From NCBI RefSeq assembly GCF_000002075.1, contig NW_004797947.1:155282-219281 (forward strand): a stretch of DNA of 64,000 bases, in the 5' to 3' direction. The position numbers and the translations under genes are program-made. Source of the DNA: Aplysia californica. Its lineage: Eukaryota; Mollusca; Gastropoda; Aplysiida; Aplysiidae. This document shows, piece after piece, positions 47,401 through 58,901 of the stretch (its first letter is position 1; every line of letters starts with the position of its first letter). A model generated the notes under the pieces. The model did not search any database. It was not told where the DNA came from and worked only from the letters and a program-made list of their open reading frames with translations.

Positions 47401-50400
47401 GCAGCGCCATCTGAAGCAAAGAGCATACTTCCTGCGGACACTTTTTTGGCTGAGTGGCCCATCTTGTTATTTACTATCTTTGCAATGATGAGCCCGACAA
47501 GACGCTTGTATAACTTTCTTTTCTTTTTTTGTTTTGTTTTGCCCCCACAAGCGACAGCACAGTGACGAACATTATTTTCATGGCGACACCACGTTTGTAA
47601 TGCAGAACCTGCATGTTACAAATATTGCGTATTCAGACTTTTACAGATAAATTTCTGAGATCTTGATTTTCCGGTCGAGCTTCAGTGTCACATACAATTC
47701 CGCTTGCCGCCATAGCCGACTGTTCGCGTGAAACGTACTCTCAGACTGGGAAAAGCCGAATTAATATCACAATCGCGACCGGCAAAAATGAACTTAAAGA
47801 CGTTATCGGATTTGGTTTTCAAATAATATTCGAGATCTTTTATTATTTTCCCGCCACTCAGCGATTTTGTTTTCCAAATTCCCGGGTAATTCCCCAGGCC
47901 TGGCAGTCAATCTGCTCCCAGCAACTCGCTTTCTGATTGACCCGCTGTCGCGGTAGCGGAGTTTAGAGGAGGAAATGGCGGTAGCGGAAATCCGCTAAAT
48001 AGCGGAATATTGAGACCCATGAACTCCATATGCCCCAAAACTGACGAGCGCCTGAATCCACTGCGTCGTGACTCATAAAGTACTTGTCTATCTAATCCAT
48101 TGCCTCCAGTGCTTGCATCTCACGAGGACTACTGTTTGACTAGATAGGAACAAAAATGGTTGAATGTCTCCTTTGTTGCCACCCTTCGTCCAACCCATCC
48201 ACAGACCTACCACCCTATGAAATCTCAAAATCAGGATCTCAGGGGGAAAAAGAAACGGGATCAACCGCAAATCACCAAGCTGACTGCCAAACTGACCTAA
48301 ATATTTTCCAGGTGTGTCAATAAATATACATGCTCTCTGTGTGTGCGTGTGTGTTATAATAATTTTAAAAAAACCCTGAATCATCACGTCAAGCACTCCG
48401 AATCCACATGTCTACTCCCCCCTCCCCCCACCAAACCAATAACTCTCGAAAGATACTTCCATAGTTCAACCAGTGTGCATGAACGGACGGTCCCCAACAC
48501 ACGTAGAACTCAGAAGGCGAAGACAATGTCAAGCCACGCGAAGCGAATGTGCGATTGAACTGAAACACTTTTACTGACGGGTCCGACTAACTGCATGTTC
48601 ACACCAAACACTCGAACGAGCGACAGTTGTTCTAGGCTAACGACAACGGCCGACCGACCAATTGTACTAACAAATCTGTTCTTATCCTTCATTTGCTTTC
48701 TCAGACCAAAGCAATAAGAACCGAGTGTTAGTCTACTCAGTTCAGTAAAGTTGTGTAAGGGTTAGAACAACTGTTGCTCGTCAGAGTGTTTGATGTGAAA
48801 GCGCGGTTACTAGACCTCAGACTATAGGCCTGTTTTGAAAAAAAAACAACAGAACTATGAATTACTATCGATTATCTGTATGTCGCAACTGCAACCTATC
48901 ATCGGAGGATTCTGATCAAACACAACTTAAGGCGAGTCAACTACTTAATCCCGCATCGATATTTTGGAATATAATGCTCCAAGTCCCTATTGACAAAACG
49001 TTCAAAGGGTGCTTTCCGCGAAAGAGAAGAAGACAGAGTAAGTTTTCAGAAAATCCGGCGCAACAGACAGGAACAAAAAATAAGGATAAACATGATCGAA
49101 ATCGGGAAAATTGGGATGCTTGAGATTTGGGGCAAAAAATCGGGATACCCGATTACAATAGGGACGAGTGGCAGGTCTGCATCCAAGTAAAAAGAATAAT
49201 CAACAAATCTACCCCTCCCTGGCATGTAGCAATGATTCAGGTGACTCTTGTCTCAGCTGGCTGTACGATCAAGGCTACCTATGAAAGTTTCTGTGCCTGC
49301 ACGACACTTGATTTCTGTAACGACAAGTATCAGACAGATTTCCCATGCTCACAAACCCGAAGATCGGGACCACCCAGGGCTCAGACTGGTGGGGTAACAC
49401 CTACCTCCAAACTGCAGGACTTCCAATCTTCCTTGTCGGACATAAAAGTAAGAGCCGGCGCTACCAAACTTAGTCTGGCCTTTTTTTTGTTCGACTCAGA
49501 ACACAGAGGGCAAAGCAATTTCTACTTTAGACAGGTCAAAACCCCTCGAAAAGAAAAAACTTCTCTGACCATTTCTGAGCTGTAAAATTTCTGTTGCAGA
49601 CAGATGTATTAAGAAGAATTTATTAAGGGGGGACAGGGGAGATTCCGTCATGACAAATTGCCATCTTGGACAGGGTTCCAGCATGACAGGTTCGACTGTA
49701 TATTTATTCCCATAATTTTAAGAAACAGCATTTTAAAGAAAGAATCAATTTAAATGACATTGATATGTACACCACTCTACAGATAAGCCAACATAATTTC
49801 AATAAAAAATTCAACTTACAAAAGTGTTCAGCCCGTAGAATGAGAACTCGAACACTGAGAAGCAGAACTCGATGAAAGTGTACATGATGAAGGTGTAGGT
49901 GTAGGCTCTCATAGTCTCCATGTACAACACAAAATGCTGGGAATAGAAGAATTAAAGAATTGCTCAATGAACCTGAGTTAGACAACATTGAAAGGAAAGG
50001 AAATTCTATACTGCTGAGGGCACATTCATTATACTGTCAAGTTTGAATCCACTCGAAAAATAAAAAAATAAAATTAGTAGAAAATTCGAACATTTCTTTT
50101 AACAGATCAGTACAGAATGGGATTTTACAGAGTTCAAACTGACTAGCAGATTAGCGACAATCACATTCATATGCTTAAAAAAATATTTCTAAGACGAAAC
50201 TACTCTTTCTGCCGGTACTAAATGCATTTTAAAAAACTAACATTTTTTCACAATATGACAACAATCTGTTAAAAATTAAATGTATGGTAATTGACAAATG
50301 GGACACATATCAAATAGAAAACAGGACAAGTGGTTTGATAAGCAGTTTTCATTTCTGCACAAGAAAAAAAAAAAAAGTAGCATATCCAAATGTTGAGTCA

Positions 50401-51043
50401 AGTACTCACACTCATGGTGACCACATAGATCATGTACAAGGTGAACAGAATGATTATCAAATGGCAGACATTCACAATGATGTCACTGGCCAAGAAAGCT
50501 GAGGAAAGATGGGAAATACAAATAAAACTCTTGTACTCACACAGCAGAAAGTTTCAGGAAATCTTTATTTGATTATATATATATATATATATTATATACA
50601 TATATATACACTAATACACGTGTGTGTGAGGCATCTGGGTGAAATCAGGTGTACGTAAAAATAATGAAACCGAAGTAACAGGCATTTTTTCTGCCAGTTC
50701 GGAAGTTCTTATCGCATTTTTGTTTTTTGGCTAAACACTTTTTGTATCCATATAATTAAAAATCTCAAAGTGAATTTGACTAAAAACGTTGATTAAAGGC
50801 ACAAAATATGCTCTTAAACTGGTACCATACATATATCTAAAAGAGAGATATCAACTCTATGGTAACAGAATTTTACTTAGCCACTACTGTTCAGCTTTAG
50901 GAATTCAACCTCGAACGATAAACTAACTTACCCTCATATTGATGAGACTTCCAATTCCATCTGAAACCTTGACTGATTTCAAAGTTTGTCTCATAAGCAC
51001 CAAGATCTAGCAGCCGAAGTAGCAATGCTCCAAAGGAAAGAAT
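41489..51043 (-). CDS. Multi-pass membrane protein, C-terminal five exons, family not recognised
   Basis: Exons on -: 51043-50932, 50498-50410, 49936-49820, 44698-44642, 41602-41489 (TAG stop). All borders are GT..AG and phases agree (1, 0, 0, 0), giving 162 residues in one frame. The segments read ILSFGALLLRLLDLG, then ETNFEISQGFRWNWKSHQYE (soluble loop), SDIIVNVCHLIIILFTLYMI (membrane), YTYTFIMYTFIEFCFSVFEF (membrane), RLAFVVFIWLYWLARTIAH plus IGFTVILF (membrane), and a charged tail RIEEMENEMAYELRFSDKKY ending HSYSVLG. About four membrane segments. No homology could be recalled, and the exon upstream of 51043 was not identified. Clean splicing over five exons makes a real gene very likely. 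Confidence 0.78.
41704..41987. mobile_element. R3 MITE-like element, copy 1 (about 284 bp)
   Basis: Ends CAGATCTGCCACTC and ..GAGAGGCAGGTC are imperfect inverted repeats. The body has AAATCAGAATCTC, TTCAGGGGTATTCATA, CGCGGTGCAACTGAAAG and GCAATGCTTGAGATTTG. The two halves of this body occur at 48202-48330 and 49015-49179. Confidence 0.7.
43259..44184. mobile_element. TTAA-flanked MITE (926 bp)
   Basis: Flanked by TTAA at 43255-43258 and 44185-44188. Ends CTCACTTCAGACGGGTC and, reverse-complemented, CTCACTTGCGACTGGGCC. Just inside the left end GGGTCACACAACAG and TTGCGTGACCCC form a further inverted pair. The open frame 43485-43805 inside has no family resemblance. Confidence 0.72.
45063..45403. 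mobile_element. TTAA-flanked MITE (341 bp)
   Basis: TTAA at 45059-45062 and 45404-45407. The left end is CCATTTCTCTACTGCGAG and the reverse-complemented right end CTCTTTCACTACCAGGGG. Internal GCGAGCAGTGCTTCACGGCT and GCGAGCAGTGTTTCATGGCT are a direct duplication. Confidence 0.72.
45711..46110 (+). repeat. Dispersed repeat R1, copy 2, uninterrupted
   Basis: Begins TATATGTGAGGCAGCGAGGT and ends TATCAATAACTCCCATGGGT. It joins the two parts that are separated in copy 1 (21507-22378). Confidence 0.7.
46990..47482. mobile_element. hAT-like MITE (about 490 bp), copy 2
   Basis: Near-identical over its length to 34357-34844. Ends CAAAGAGTCTACATAACAAG and ..CTTGTTATTTACTATCTTTG. It is flanked by ACAATGAT and CAATGATG (about 7 of 8 bases shared). 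Confidence 0.83.
48005..48080 (+). repeat. R1 3' piece
   Basis: CATGAACTCCATATGCCCC..TGACGAGCGCCTGAATCCACTGCG matches about 22318-22370. Confidence 0.65.
48107..49300 (+). repeat. Repeat R2 interrupted by R3 element (48202-49179)
   Basis: R2 parts at 48107-48201 and about 49200-49300 match one uninterrupted stretch at 62628-62800 (CCAGTGCTTGC.., TCTCCTTTG..CCACCCTT, GGCTGGCTGTACGATCA). The element between has CAGACCTACCACCC and ..GAGTGGCAGGTCTG ends and both halves of R3, with about 685 further bases (48331-49014) that copy 1 lacks. Confidence 0.65.
49127..49585 (+). other. Open stretch over R3/R2 and unique DNA, not called a gene
   Basis: A 152-codon frame, but its first third is R3 and R2 repeat sequence and the remainder resembles nothing I know. 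It lies in an intron of the - strand gene. Confidence 0.3.
50621..50815 (+). repeat. Dispersed repeat R1, copy 3 (5' part)
   Basis: TGTGTGTGAGGCATCTGGGT..TTGATTAAAGGCACAAAATA, in the intron between two exons of the membrane-protein gene. Confidence 0.7.
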
Positions 51044-51148
51044 CTTAAATGAAGAAAAAAACAAAACAAGAATTATGTAAATGAAAAGGTAATTATACAC
51101 ATATTAAACAAAAAATTTAATTTATATGAACCAAGTCATAATATATAT

Positions 51149-51286
<138 letters not shown>

Positions 51287-51662
51287 ATGTTAAGAGTCTT
51301 TCATTATACAATTAGTCATTCAAAAGAATAGAAAAAGTAGAATTCTCTGTGCCAGTTGACAGATGTTAAGAGTCTCAAGTTTGAAAATGAGCAATGTGTC
51401 AGCTTAGTAGAATATTTCTTTTAAGCGAAATAGAAGAAATAAAGATTAAGATGACTTGTGGCTTCTGCAAAAGCCAATGAACGAGACCAATTCTGACAGA
51501 AGAATTCGTCACATTTTCAGCATTCAAAAACTTCAATTTCCCTTGTGGATGTACAAAACTTGCCGGCTTTTCTCTTGGCTTCAGCATTTCTACCTCCCAT
51601 ACTTTTGTGTATATATATATATATATAATAATATATATAAGATAAGATAAGATACATCTTTA

Positions 51663-52485
51663 CAGTGGAACTCGGATTCAACGAGGTCGCCGGGCCTGAC
51701 CTAAAATCTCGTTGAATCCGAGTGTTCGTTATAGCAAACACGAGGTTTTGTGTAGATAATTACAGGCACTGAGCAAGTAATGTATAAAAAGAAGCCACAA
51801 GTAGCGCCTGAAATGCCTGCATATTATGAGCCGTGTAAAAAAAAAGATTGATTCGTTCAAATGCACACGTCTGTGTCATCTTGATTGTTTACCAAAAACT
51901 TGTGTTGCTGTGTAGAGCCTAGCCTACGGCAACTTTTGATTCCATAGATCAGTGCACAATTTATTACGTAGATATCTACGTCAAGACTTGCTTATCATTG
52001 CAATGATGATCAGTTGCCGATGGGAAAAAAAGACCGTGACACGTTTGTATCAGCGACGTTCAACGTCCGGACCAGTAGTGCCCCCCCCCCCCCCCCCGAC
52101 ACACACACACAGTCACACATGTGCAGGCCGCCCATTCGACCCCAACACACGCTAGAGTAGACACGTGCGCGAGCCAACAACGCATGTGTTGGTATGAAAA
52201 AGGCCGCTTATTGGTCGCATGCAATCGAGTAAGTGAATATATTGGTTCACGTTGCAGGTGCAGTGGATGGTTTCCGGGAATAGATAAAGTTCGTTGTGGG
52301 AGAAAAATGAGCGAAGCCACATCTGCGGGGGCTGTTCACCCTGGAAGCGACCTCGTTGAATCCAAGCTCGCTGATTTAAGTGCTAGTTGAATCCGCGTTA
52401 TTTTTATTGATTTTAAAGAAGAAAAAAAACCCGGGGAATCCATCTAATCTCGTTGAATCCGAGCTCGTTGAATCAGAGTTCAACT
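51663..52485. mobile_element. Pogo-type MITE, group A (823 bp), intact outline
   Basis: Starts CAGTGGAACTCGGATTCAAC and ends ..GAATCAGAGTTCAACTG, with TA at 51661-51662 and 52486-52487. It serves as the uninterrupted reference for the nested insertion at 32099. Confidence 0.87.
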
Positions 52486-52487
52486 GT

Positions 52488-53690
52488 ATTGTCCAGATCC
52501 TGGAACATTGGTTTGGTGTTTCACCACGTGTACACACACACACATGTACACACACGTAGGCTTACAATCACAAGCATAATATAAATAAGCAGCAATATAA
52601 ACAATAATAATCCTAAGCTAGATACGTACTCAATGTTATTCTGATGCATGCTCAGGGGCGGCTCGTGGGGCTAAAAAATGGGCATGCACAATTAAGCTAT
52701 CGCAGATTGAAGATAATCAAGGGCATAGTAAATGAGATGGTGTATAATTTTAGGATCTTTGGGTAGGTGAGGGAGGACCTCGTGCTTTATTTTCATTCTT
52801 TTTACTTGTGGCTTTGACATCTAGAACTTGATCTGTTTGTTAGCTAAACATCAATTTCATTCATCTTGCATTGGAACTGAACACTCAAGAAATACCTCTC
52901 ACCACTCCACTACAAAACCGTTCAAAAGCACAACTCATAGGATGGTGACTTAGATATGTCACGTTCACCTCCCTCAGGTTCACGGTCAAAGAATCACTTA
53001 AAATAGCGGCAAGACAATGAACTAATCACAATTCACCTGGGCACTTCGCTGCATTGCTCCGGGGCTCACAAAATTGTGGCAAAGAATAGAGCACAGTCTA
53101 TTGCGTTTAATTTTAGATTCCCTACTGTGGGCTATGTTTTGGCAGGTGCACTTTTGAGATGTGCCGTCTTATCAATATTAATGAACCGCCAAACTCGCTG
53201 GCATGGATATATTACAAAGAGTATGATTAATTAGTCATGACTGTAGTGGCAGTCGAAAAAGCAATAATAAGCCAAAACGATACTGCACTAAACGCAGGTG
53301 TGTCAGGCCGGTAAACGTCGGTATGGCTCTACAGCGGGAAAGCCGGAATGGTAACATGATGGGAAGGCCAGTATGGGTAAGAAAAGGGTTTTATAAATTA
53401 AATGTAGGCTAGGGCCCATAGAGAAAAACGTTTTTTATTAGGCCTACTGGATCGATCAGGATTTTATGAAAAAATATTTTTGTTTGGTCACCGGCCTAGT
53501 CTAGTTACAGAAGTGCCAAGCAAAGTTTCGCCACCATCTAGATTCTATATCAAGCAGGTAAATTAATATATATAGGAGCTAAATTTTTTTAAAACACTGT
53601 CATGGACAAACTAAAGTGAACAATATATAGTTACGAATGACTGTAATCTTTCCAGGGATCAAATGGGACTTTCAGTCTCTGTCTTCACAG
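52488..53690. other. Intergenic or upstream intron, nothing recognised
   Basis: If the membrane-protein gene continues to the right, this could be intron. No acceptor-plus-frame that fits the 51043 exon was found. Confidence 0.4.
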
Positions 53691-53891
53691 CGATTATTCT
53701 CACCTAGGGTGAGGATAAAATGGATATCATGGATACTGTTCTCACCCCGGGTGAGAATAACGACAGCCTAGTATTCTCACCCGGTTTTTCCATTTCGGCC
53801 CTTTTTATTTTGTTTCGGGCACCATAGGCCTAGGACCTTTCTTTCCCCCCCCCCCCTGTCTGCCCCTCTATTTTGCTCCCTCCTCTCTCTC

Positions 53892-54113
53892 TGTGGTGGT
53901 TGGCGGGTGCTCTGGTGTGGTTGCTTCTTCTTTCCTATCAAACATCTATCGTCTTTATCTCCCCTCCTTCTTTCCTATCAAACATCTATCGTCTTTATCT
54001 CCCCTCCTTCTTTTTTGTGTTTGTTACTCTCTTTCTTGTAACATCTCTAATCTTCGGCACTTATATGACCTTACTGTGTTGCACATGCCGTAAAACACTT
54101 ACTAAAACTAAAC
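53892..54113 (+). mobile_element. SINE-1 copy 5 with an internal 44 bp duplication
   Basis: Starts GTGGTGGTTGGCGGGTGCTC. The segment CTTTCCTATCAAACATCTAT..CTCCCCTCCTT occurs twice in tandem, making this copy longer than the others. The tail is ACTAAAACTAAACT. Clear flanking duplications were not found, as the flanks are CT-rich. Confidence 0.87.
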
Positions 54114-54138
54114 TCTTCTCTCCCTCTTTCTACCCCCC

Positions 54139-54194
54139 TTCTCTTTCCCTCTCTTTCTTTTTCTCCCTCTCCCCTCTCTCTCTCTTTCTACCCC

Positions 54195-54236
<42 letters not shown>

Positions 54237-54240
54237 TCCC
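54139..54240 (+). repeat. CT-rich low-complexity tract
   Basis: CT and CCCTT runs directly after SINE-1 copy 5. They account for the long + frame through this place. Confidence 0.9.
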
Positions 54241-54257
54241 CCTTCTCCCCCCCCCCC

Positions 54258-55242
54258 CTCTGCCTGCAAACAAAATTGCACATTTTCAACTTCAACCGAA
54301 GAGCGCTGGGACGTTTGTTTACACTAGTATCACGGGGCGCTACACGCTAAGACAAGGTCACGCCTGGACGCGAGAAAGATCTAGGGCAATTGAAACATCT
54401 TGGTAGTACAGAATCTTTGGAACTACCGTGACGTCGATGTCACAAATTCGGGTCAATAATTCTGTAGAGCTGTGGCAGCATGTTCAGGAGTCCCTAAAAC
54501 TATCAGTGCAGTGTTGTTGAAGCGTAGAATCTACCGTATGCATCCCACAATCCAGTGCTGGGAAAGCGTACGCGTCCCTAACAGGGCAGAGTTCGGGAAT
54601 GGTACGTGCCCCTAGCATAGCAACAGCCATATTTTTATTTTCACCATGGGTGAGAATAAACAACAGCCCTCTGTCTTTGTCTTTAGCTTTGGCTAGCTCT
54701 ATTTGGACTCGGGTCCGTATATTATTTCTATCTATTCGGACTGCGGTCCGAAAAAAATGTTTATTTATTGAGACTCAGCTTCTAAGAGAGTTATGGGAGT
54801 GTAAGGAGGTTACATAATATTATTGTCGTCCGGGGATTTTACGTAAAACCAGAATTTGAACTAGAATTACCTACTAGGATTGTGTAATTGTATCAAAAGT
54901 CAAAAGACTGCACTCTCATTAGATCTATCCAATGGAGGTGTCTAAGTACACGGTAGTCGACAACTCAGGGTGTTTCCACCACCACGACAGCATCATCATT
55001 ACTTCCACCACCATTTATCTTTCGGCATGTTAAATTTAATTTTGTTGTGTGTTATAGTTTTTCTGTAATTATTTTTTTTTTTTTATCACATTGCACAAAA
55101 CAGACAGCAGCGGCCGCTTCCCAACACCTCTTCCCCCAGCGAGCCAAGAGAGCATGATCGCTATCCCCAGTCTCATCGGTCCACATGATTAACTGGCAAG
55201 GTCAACTCAGTTCGGTTGTTCTATTCATACTCATGAAACAGG
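54258..55242. other. Intergenic, palindromes only
   Basis: No gene. TTCGGACTGCGGTCCGAA lies at 54732-54749 and TGTCTAAGTACACGGTA at about 54939-54955. Confidence 0.45.
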
Positions 55243-55330
55243 GAGGGCCAGTTTAGATCAGATCAAGATCTAGATCGTATTTAGATCTAGTGACTGGATA
55301 TTAAAGCTCACGCCTCGATTGTTATTAGAA
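55243..55330 (-). repeat. Inverted dispersed repeat, partner of 34147-34228
   Basis: GGAGGGCCAGTTTAGAT, an AGATCT tract, GACTGGATATTAAAGCTCAC. Confidence 0.75.
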
Positions 55331-55357
55331 TCTATAGAGTAGAGGAGGTAGTCTGCG

Positions 55358-56140
55358 CTACCCTAAGCATAAAAAGTGACCTTGCCAGTCTCCGGTGAGA
55401 GGGGAGGTAACCGCATAATAACTGATGAGAAGCAAATTTCGTCTGCTATCGTCGGCCCTCTTCTTCTCCTCCTCTTTCTCCTTCGATTTGCCTACTCCCT
55501 TTGTTTTTTCTTCTTTTTGGCATTCCTTCTTGTTATCAGCTTGTGCTAGCTGTTCCACCTTTCTCTGCTCCCTTTGTTTCTTCCTCTCTTCCTTCTGCTC
55601 CTGTTCTTCTTCCGCCTTCCTCTTCTTCGAGAGTATCATCTCTCTCTTATCGTCATTTCCACTGATGGACAGTGCCACAGGTGGCTGAGGCTTTCTAACG
55701 GCCTTGTTCTTTAAAAACATGGCGATCATGTGAGAACCTTGTCGATGGTCATCTCCCTGGAGGGGGTCTGAGGTTCCAAGGCTCTTGCTGATGGCTGTGG
55801 GAGCGGAGGAGCCAGTAGTTCAATATTGTCCATCAGACTGGACCACATGTTGTAGTCGGGGTCGATTTTGGGGTACAGGTCCACCTTCTTCTCCCCAAGC
55901 TTAAAGTTCATGGAGCATATATTTCCTTGAGTCGATGACGACGAGTTTGTGACATCGTGGAAGGAGCAGAGGCAGAAGAGGCAGGTGACAAGTGAAGGGT
56001 AAGGGCAGGGGACCTTGTGAAGGTGCAGCTGGGTTCAGCTTGTCACTTGTGAGGACAACGTCAGGGTTGTAGGGAAACTGCCCTGACTTGGTGAATCCCG
56101 TCGTAGCTGTTTCCGTCCAGACGCCATGTCGGCACTGCTC
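55358..56140 (-). pseudogene. Pogo-type DDE transposase, decayed C-terminal end
   Basis: On -, about 56110-56030 reads GFTKSGQFPYNPDVVLTSDK, the motif that follows the DDE nuclease in pogo/Tigger transposases (GfrktGiyPfnp). Downstream, in other frames, are KIDPDYNMWSSLMDNIELLA and, from 55710, KKRKAEEEQEQKEERKKQRE, a basic Glu/Lys/Arg coiled-coil tail common in these proteins. Frames change at least twice, so it is a relic. It does not carry the group A-J ends. Confidence 0.65.
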
Positions 56141-56300
56141 GCCTACCCCCATCCTTCCCCTCAGAGAGGCTGAGCGGCTCTGTGCTTTGCTTAGTACTGA
56201 TGCTACACGCACAACACACTGTTTTGTGTGTAGTACAAGTACAAGTATACACATCTTCATAAAAGGCATTGACAGCCTTACAACAGCAGGTCGATGCACT

Positions 56301-57700
56301 GTTAGAATACGTATTCAGGAAGCCTTGAAATAACTGACCTCCGTGTATGAGCAGGAAAACAACCATATCGAACAACCAAGGATATCCTGCCACAGGAAAG
56401 GATGCTGTCGGGTGTTGATAAACGCGAGAATACTCTGGCACGTCTTAATTGTTTCATACCACAGATTTGGCGCGCTGACGCCCCTGTTGCACAACCCCGT
56501 CGCTACTCTAATCGGAAAAATTTTCATAAATGCTGGAAATATTTTGGAACGGACGTCATGCTGGACTCAATTCAGAGTCCGAACGTTCGGAGAAATAGTG
56601 CCGAACTTTATTTCTCTGAATGGTTTCCGGCTTCCGGTCTCGTGATTTTTTTGGCCTATTTATTGCGAGAGTTCGGCGCCAACTTTCATTCTGCCTCTGG
56701 TCTGGGAAGGAACACCGCATGGCAAGCCCGCCTACAGACAACCTTCTGTAATGCCCACCACCATCATGCACACACACACTAACTAAACATGATCAGTGGG
56801 CAACTTTTGAACGTATGACGAGCTGAGCTGTGGATGGAGAGACAGTGTGAGTGACAGAGCAGGTGAAAGGAAGAATGTACGAGTGTATCCACAGGCGACA
56901 GCAACTACAAGACGACGACACCGACTCCCCTGGCCTGGCCCACAGCTCACGAACGAAAGGAATGCGGGTAAGACAGTGTTTTGCAAATATTATTGTCCAT
57001 GGTTCGCAGGGTGCAAGGGAATGAGTGAGATTTTCTTTGTGTGTGCCTGGAGGGAGGGGGCGGGGTGTGAAAGTCATGCGGACAGGGATGAGCCGCGGGA
57101 GAGAACACGGAAATTGAATGAGTGAGTGAAACTGTAAGAGAAGAACGACTCATGAGCCCTGGAGTGAATGGACCCTGTGTTTCTATTTTTGTATACGTTG
57201 AACTGTTACCGAATAAAGGCTGAAATAAAGCCCGAAAAACAAACACACAAACGCTCCTCACTCTCCACTTACACACTTACTACGACACACTCACACATGC
57301 ACACACACACACACAGGAGCAAAATTTTAGGTCTCTATATCTATTTCAATTTTCAAGAGCTAGTCTAGGGATTTTTAGATGAGTGTAAAAACGTGAAAAA
57401 GAAAGGTTTCACAACCGAATGAAATCAAAATTAGAACAGCCCATAAACAACCACAAAAATTAACAAATAAAGGCGTGAGTCCACCTGTCCGAAGAAGATT
57501 GGCTGTTTTAACCCTAAATGTGCGTAATTTTAAAACAAAGTACAAGATATTACATGTAAATTATGGAATCACATACATTAAGGGGCCTTCCAGTGTCAGT
57601 ACATGTAATCTGTTTTGGTGGAACGTACGCTCTAAAATAACACATTGAAATCTACGGAGTGTCTACGTACACGGTAACCGGAAGATCCAAGAGATAGTTC
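56301..57700. other. Intergenic, no gene recognised
   Basis: One copy of the CCGAACGTTCGGAGAAATAG motif at 56579-56600 (see 60883-61015), a short CA repeat near 57297-57316, and TGTCTACGTACACGGTAACC at about 57659-57678. Several overlapping short frames have no family resemblance. Confidence 0.4.
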
Positions 57701-57711
57701 ACTCAGCCACT

Positions 57712-58313
57712 ATCTCTCTCTCTCTTTCTTTCTCTCCTCTCTCTCTCTTTTACGTCCCCTCCCCCCCTCTCTCTCTCTCTTCTCTCACTCTCTGTCTCAA
57801 TCTTTCTCTCTCTCTCTCTTCTCTCACTCTCTGTCTCAATCTTTCTCTCTCTCTCTCTTCTCTCACTCTCTGTCTCAATCTTTCTCTCTCTCTCTCTTCT
57901 CTCACTCTCTGTCTCAATCTTTCTCTCTCTCTCTCTTCTCTCACTCTCTGTCTCAATCTTTCTCTCTCTCTCTCTTCTCTCACTCTCTGTCTCAATCTTT
58001 CTCTCTCTCTCTCTTCTCTCACTCTCTGTCTCAATCTTTCTCTCTCTCTCTCTTCTCTCACTCTCTCTCTCTCACACACACATACGCACACACAGACACA
58101 CACACCCACACACACTATCTCTCTCTCTCTTTCTTTCTCTCCTCCCTTTCTATCTCTTTTACTTTTCCCATCTCTCACTCTATCTCTTTTACTTTTCCCC
58201 CCCCTCTCTCTCTATTCTCTCACTGTCTCTCTCAATTCAATTTCTCTCTCTCTCTCTGTCTCAATTTCTCTCTCTCTTCTCTCACTCTCTCTCTTCTCTC
58301 ACTCTCTCTCTCC

Positions 58314-58345
<32 letters not shown>

Positions 58346-58452
58346 CATACAAACACACACACACATACGCACACCCACACATACACTGTCTCTCTCTCTT
58401 TATCTCTCTCTTTCTCTTTTACTCCCCCCCCCTCTCTCTCTCTCTTCTCTCA

Positions 58453-58484
<32 letters not shown>

Positions 58485-58670
58485 TACAAACACACACACA
58501 TACGCACACACAGACACACACACCCTATCTCTCTCTCTCTCTCTCTCTCTTTCTTTCTCTCCTCTCTCTATCCCTTTTACTTTTCCCATCTCTCACTCTA
58601 TCTCTTTTACTTTTCCCCTCTCTCTCTCTCTATTCTCTCACTCTCTGTCTCAATCTGTCTCTCTCTCTCT
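57712..58670 (+). repeat. CT-rich minisatellite, 39 bp unit, with (CA)n islands
   Basis: From about 57777 to 58066 a 39-base unit containing CACTCTCTGTCTCAATCTTT repeats seven times (GTCTCAAT spacing exactly 39). CA-rich patches (58073-58108, 58315-58386, 58467-58523) and more CT follow. Since 39 is a multiple of three, a - frame with a 13-residue Arg/Glu repeat stays open; it is not a gene. Confidence 0.95.
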
Positions 58671-58728
58671 GTGTGTTAAAGTATTTTTGTGTGTGATTGT
58701 AAGTGTGGTGTGTGTAAAGATAGTATTA

Positions 58729-58901
58729 GTGGGTGGTTGGTGGGTACTCTTGTGTGGTCTGCTCCTTCTTTCCAACATCTGTCATCCTTATCTTTCTTTT
58801 CCTTCTTTTTGTGTTTGTTACTCTCTTGTAACACTAACACCTCTAATCTTCGGCACTTATATGAACTTATTGTGTTGCAAGTTCTAACTCTAACGAAAAC
58901 A
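58729..58901 (+). mobile_element. SINE-1 copy 6 with target duplication
   Basis: Starts GTGGGTGGTTGGTGGGTACT and is flanked by AAAGATAGT on both sides (about 58716 and 58902). The downstream half of its 3' stem is truncated (CAAGTTCTAAC). Confidence 0.85.

Larger units (their letters stand above)
44699..49819 (-). other. Intron of the membrane-protein gene (5.1 kb), repeat-rich
   Basis: Contains a TTAA element (45063-45403), R1 copy 2 (45711-46110), a hAT-like MITE (46990-47482), an R1 piece (48005-48080) and the R2/R3 nest (48107-49300). No exon recognised. Confidence 0.7.
53690..54665. repeat. Cluster of TTCTCACC..GGGTGAGAA palindromes
   Basis: ATTCTCACCTAGGGTGAGGA (53695-53714), TTCTCACCCCGGGTGAGAA (53738-53756), a half site TATTCTCACCCGG (about 53772) and TTTTCACCATGGGTGAGAA (about 54639-54657). 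Arms of 7-9 bases surround a 1-3 base centre. Confidence 0.6.

Noticed and set aside
53873-54406. 177-codon + frame containing WLAGALVWL
   Set aside because: It is SINE-1 copy 5 followed by CT repeats; the same peptide appears wherever SINE-1 is read in that frame.
56343-57125. Several overlapping frames of 90-126 codons on both strands
   Set aside because: Mutually overlapping, no conserved motif, and no consistent splice sites.
57750-58178. 142-codon - strand frame with an Arg/Glu 13-residue repeat
   Set aside because: It is the translation of a 39 bp CT minisatellite; the period is a multiple of three, so the frame stays open by arithmetic.
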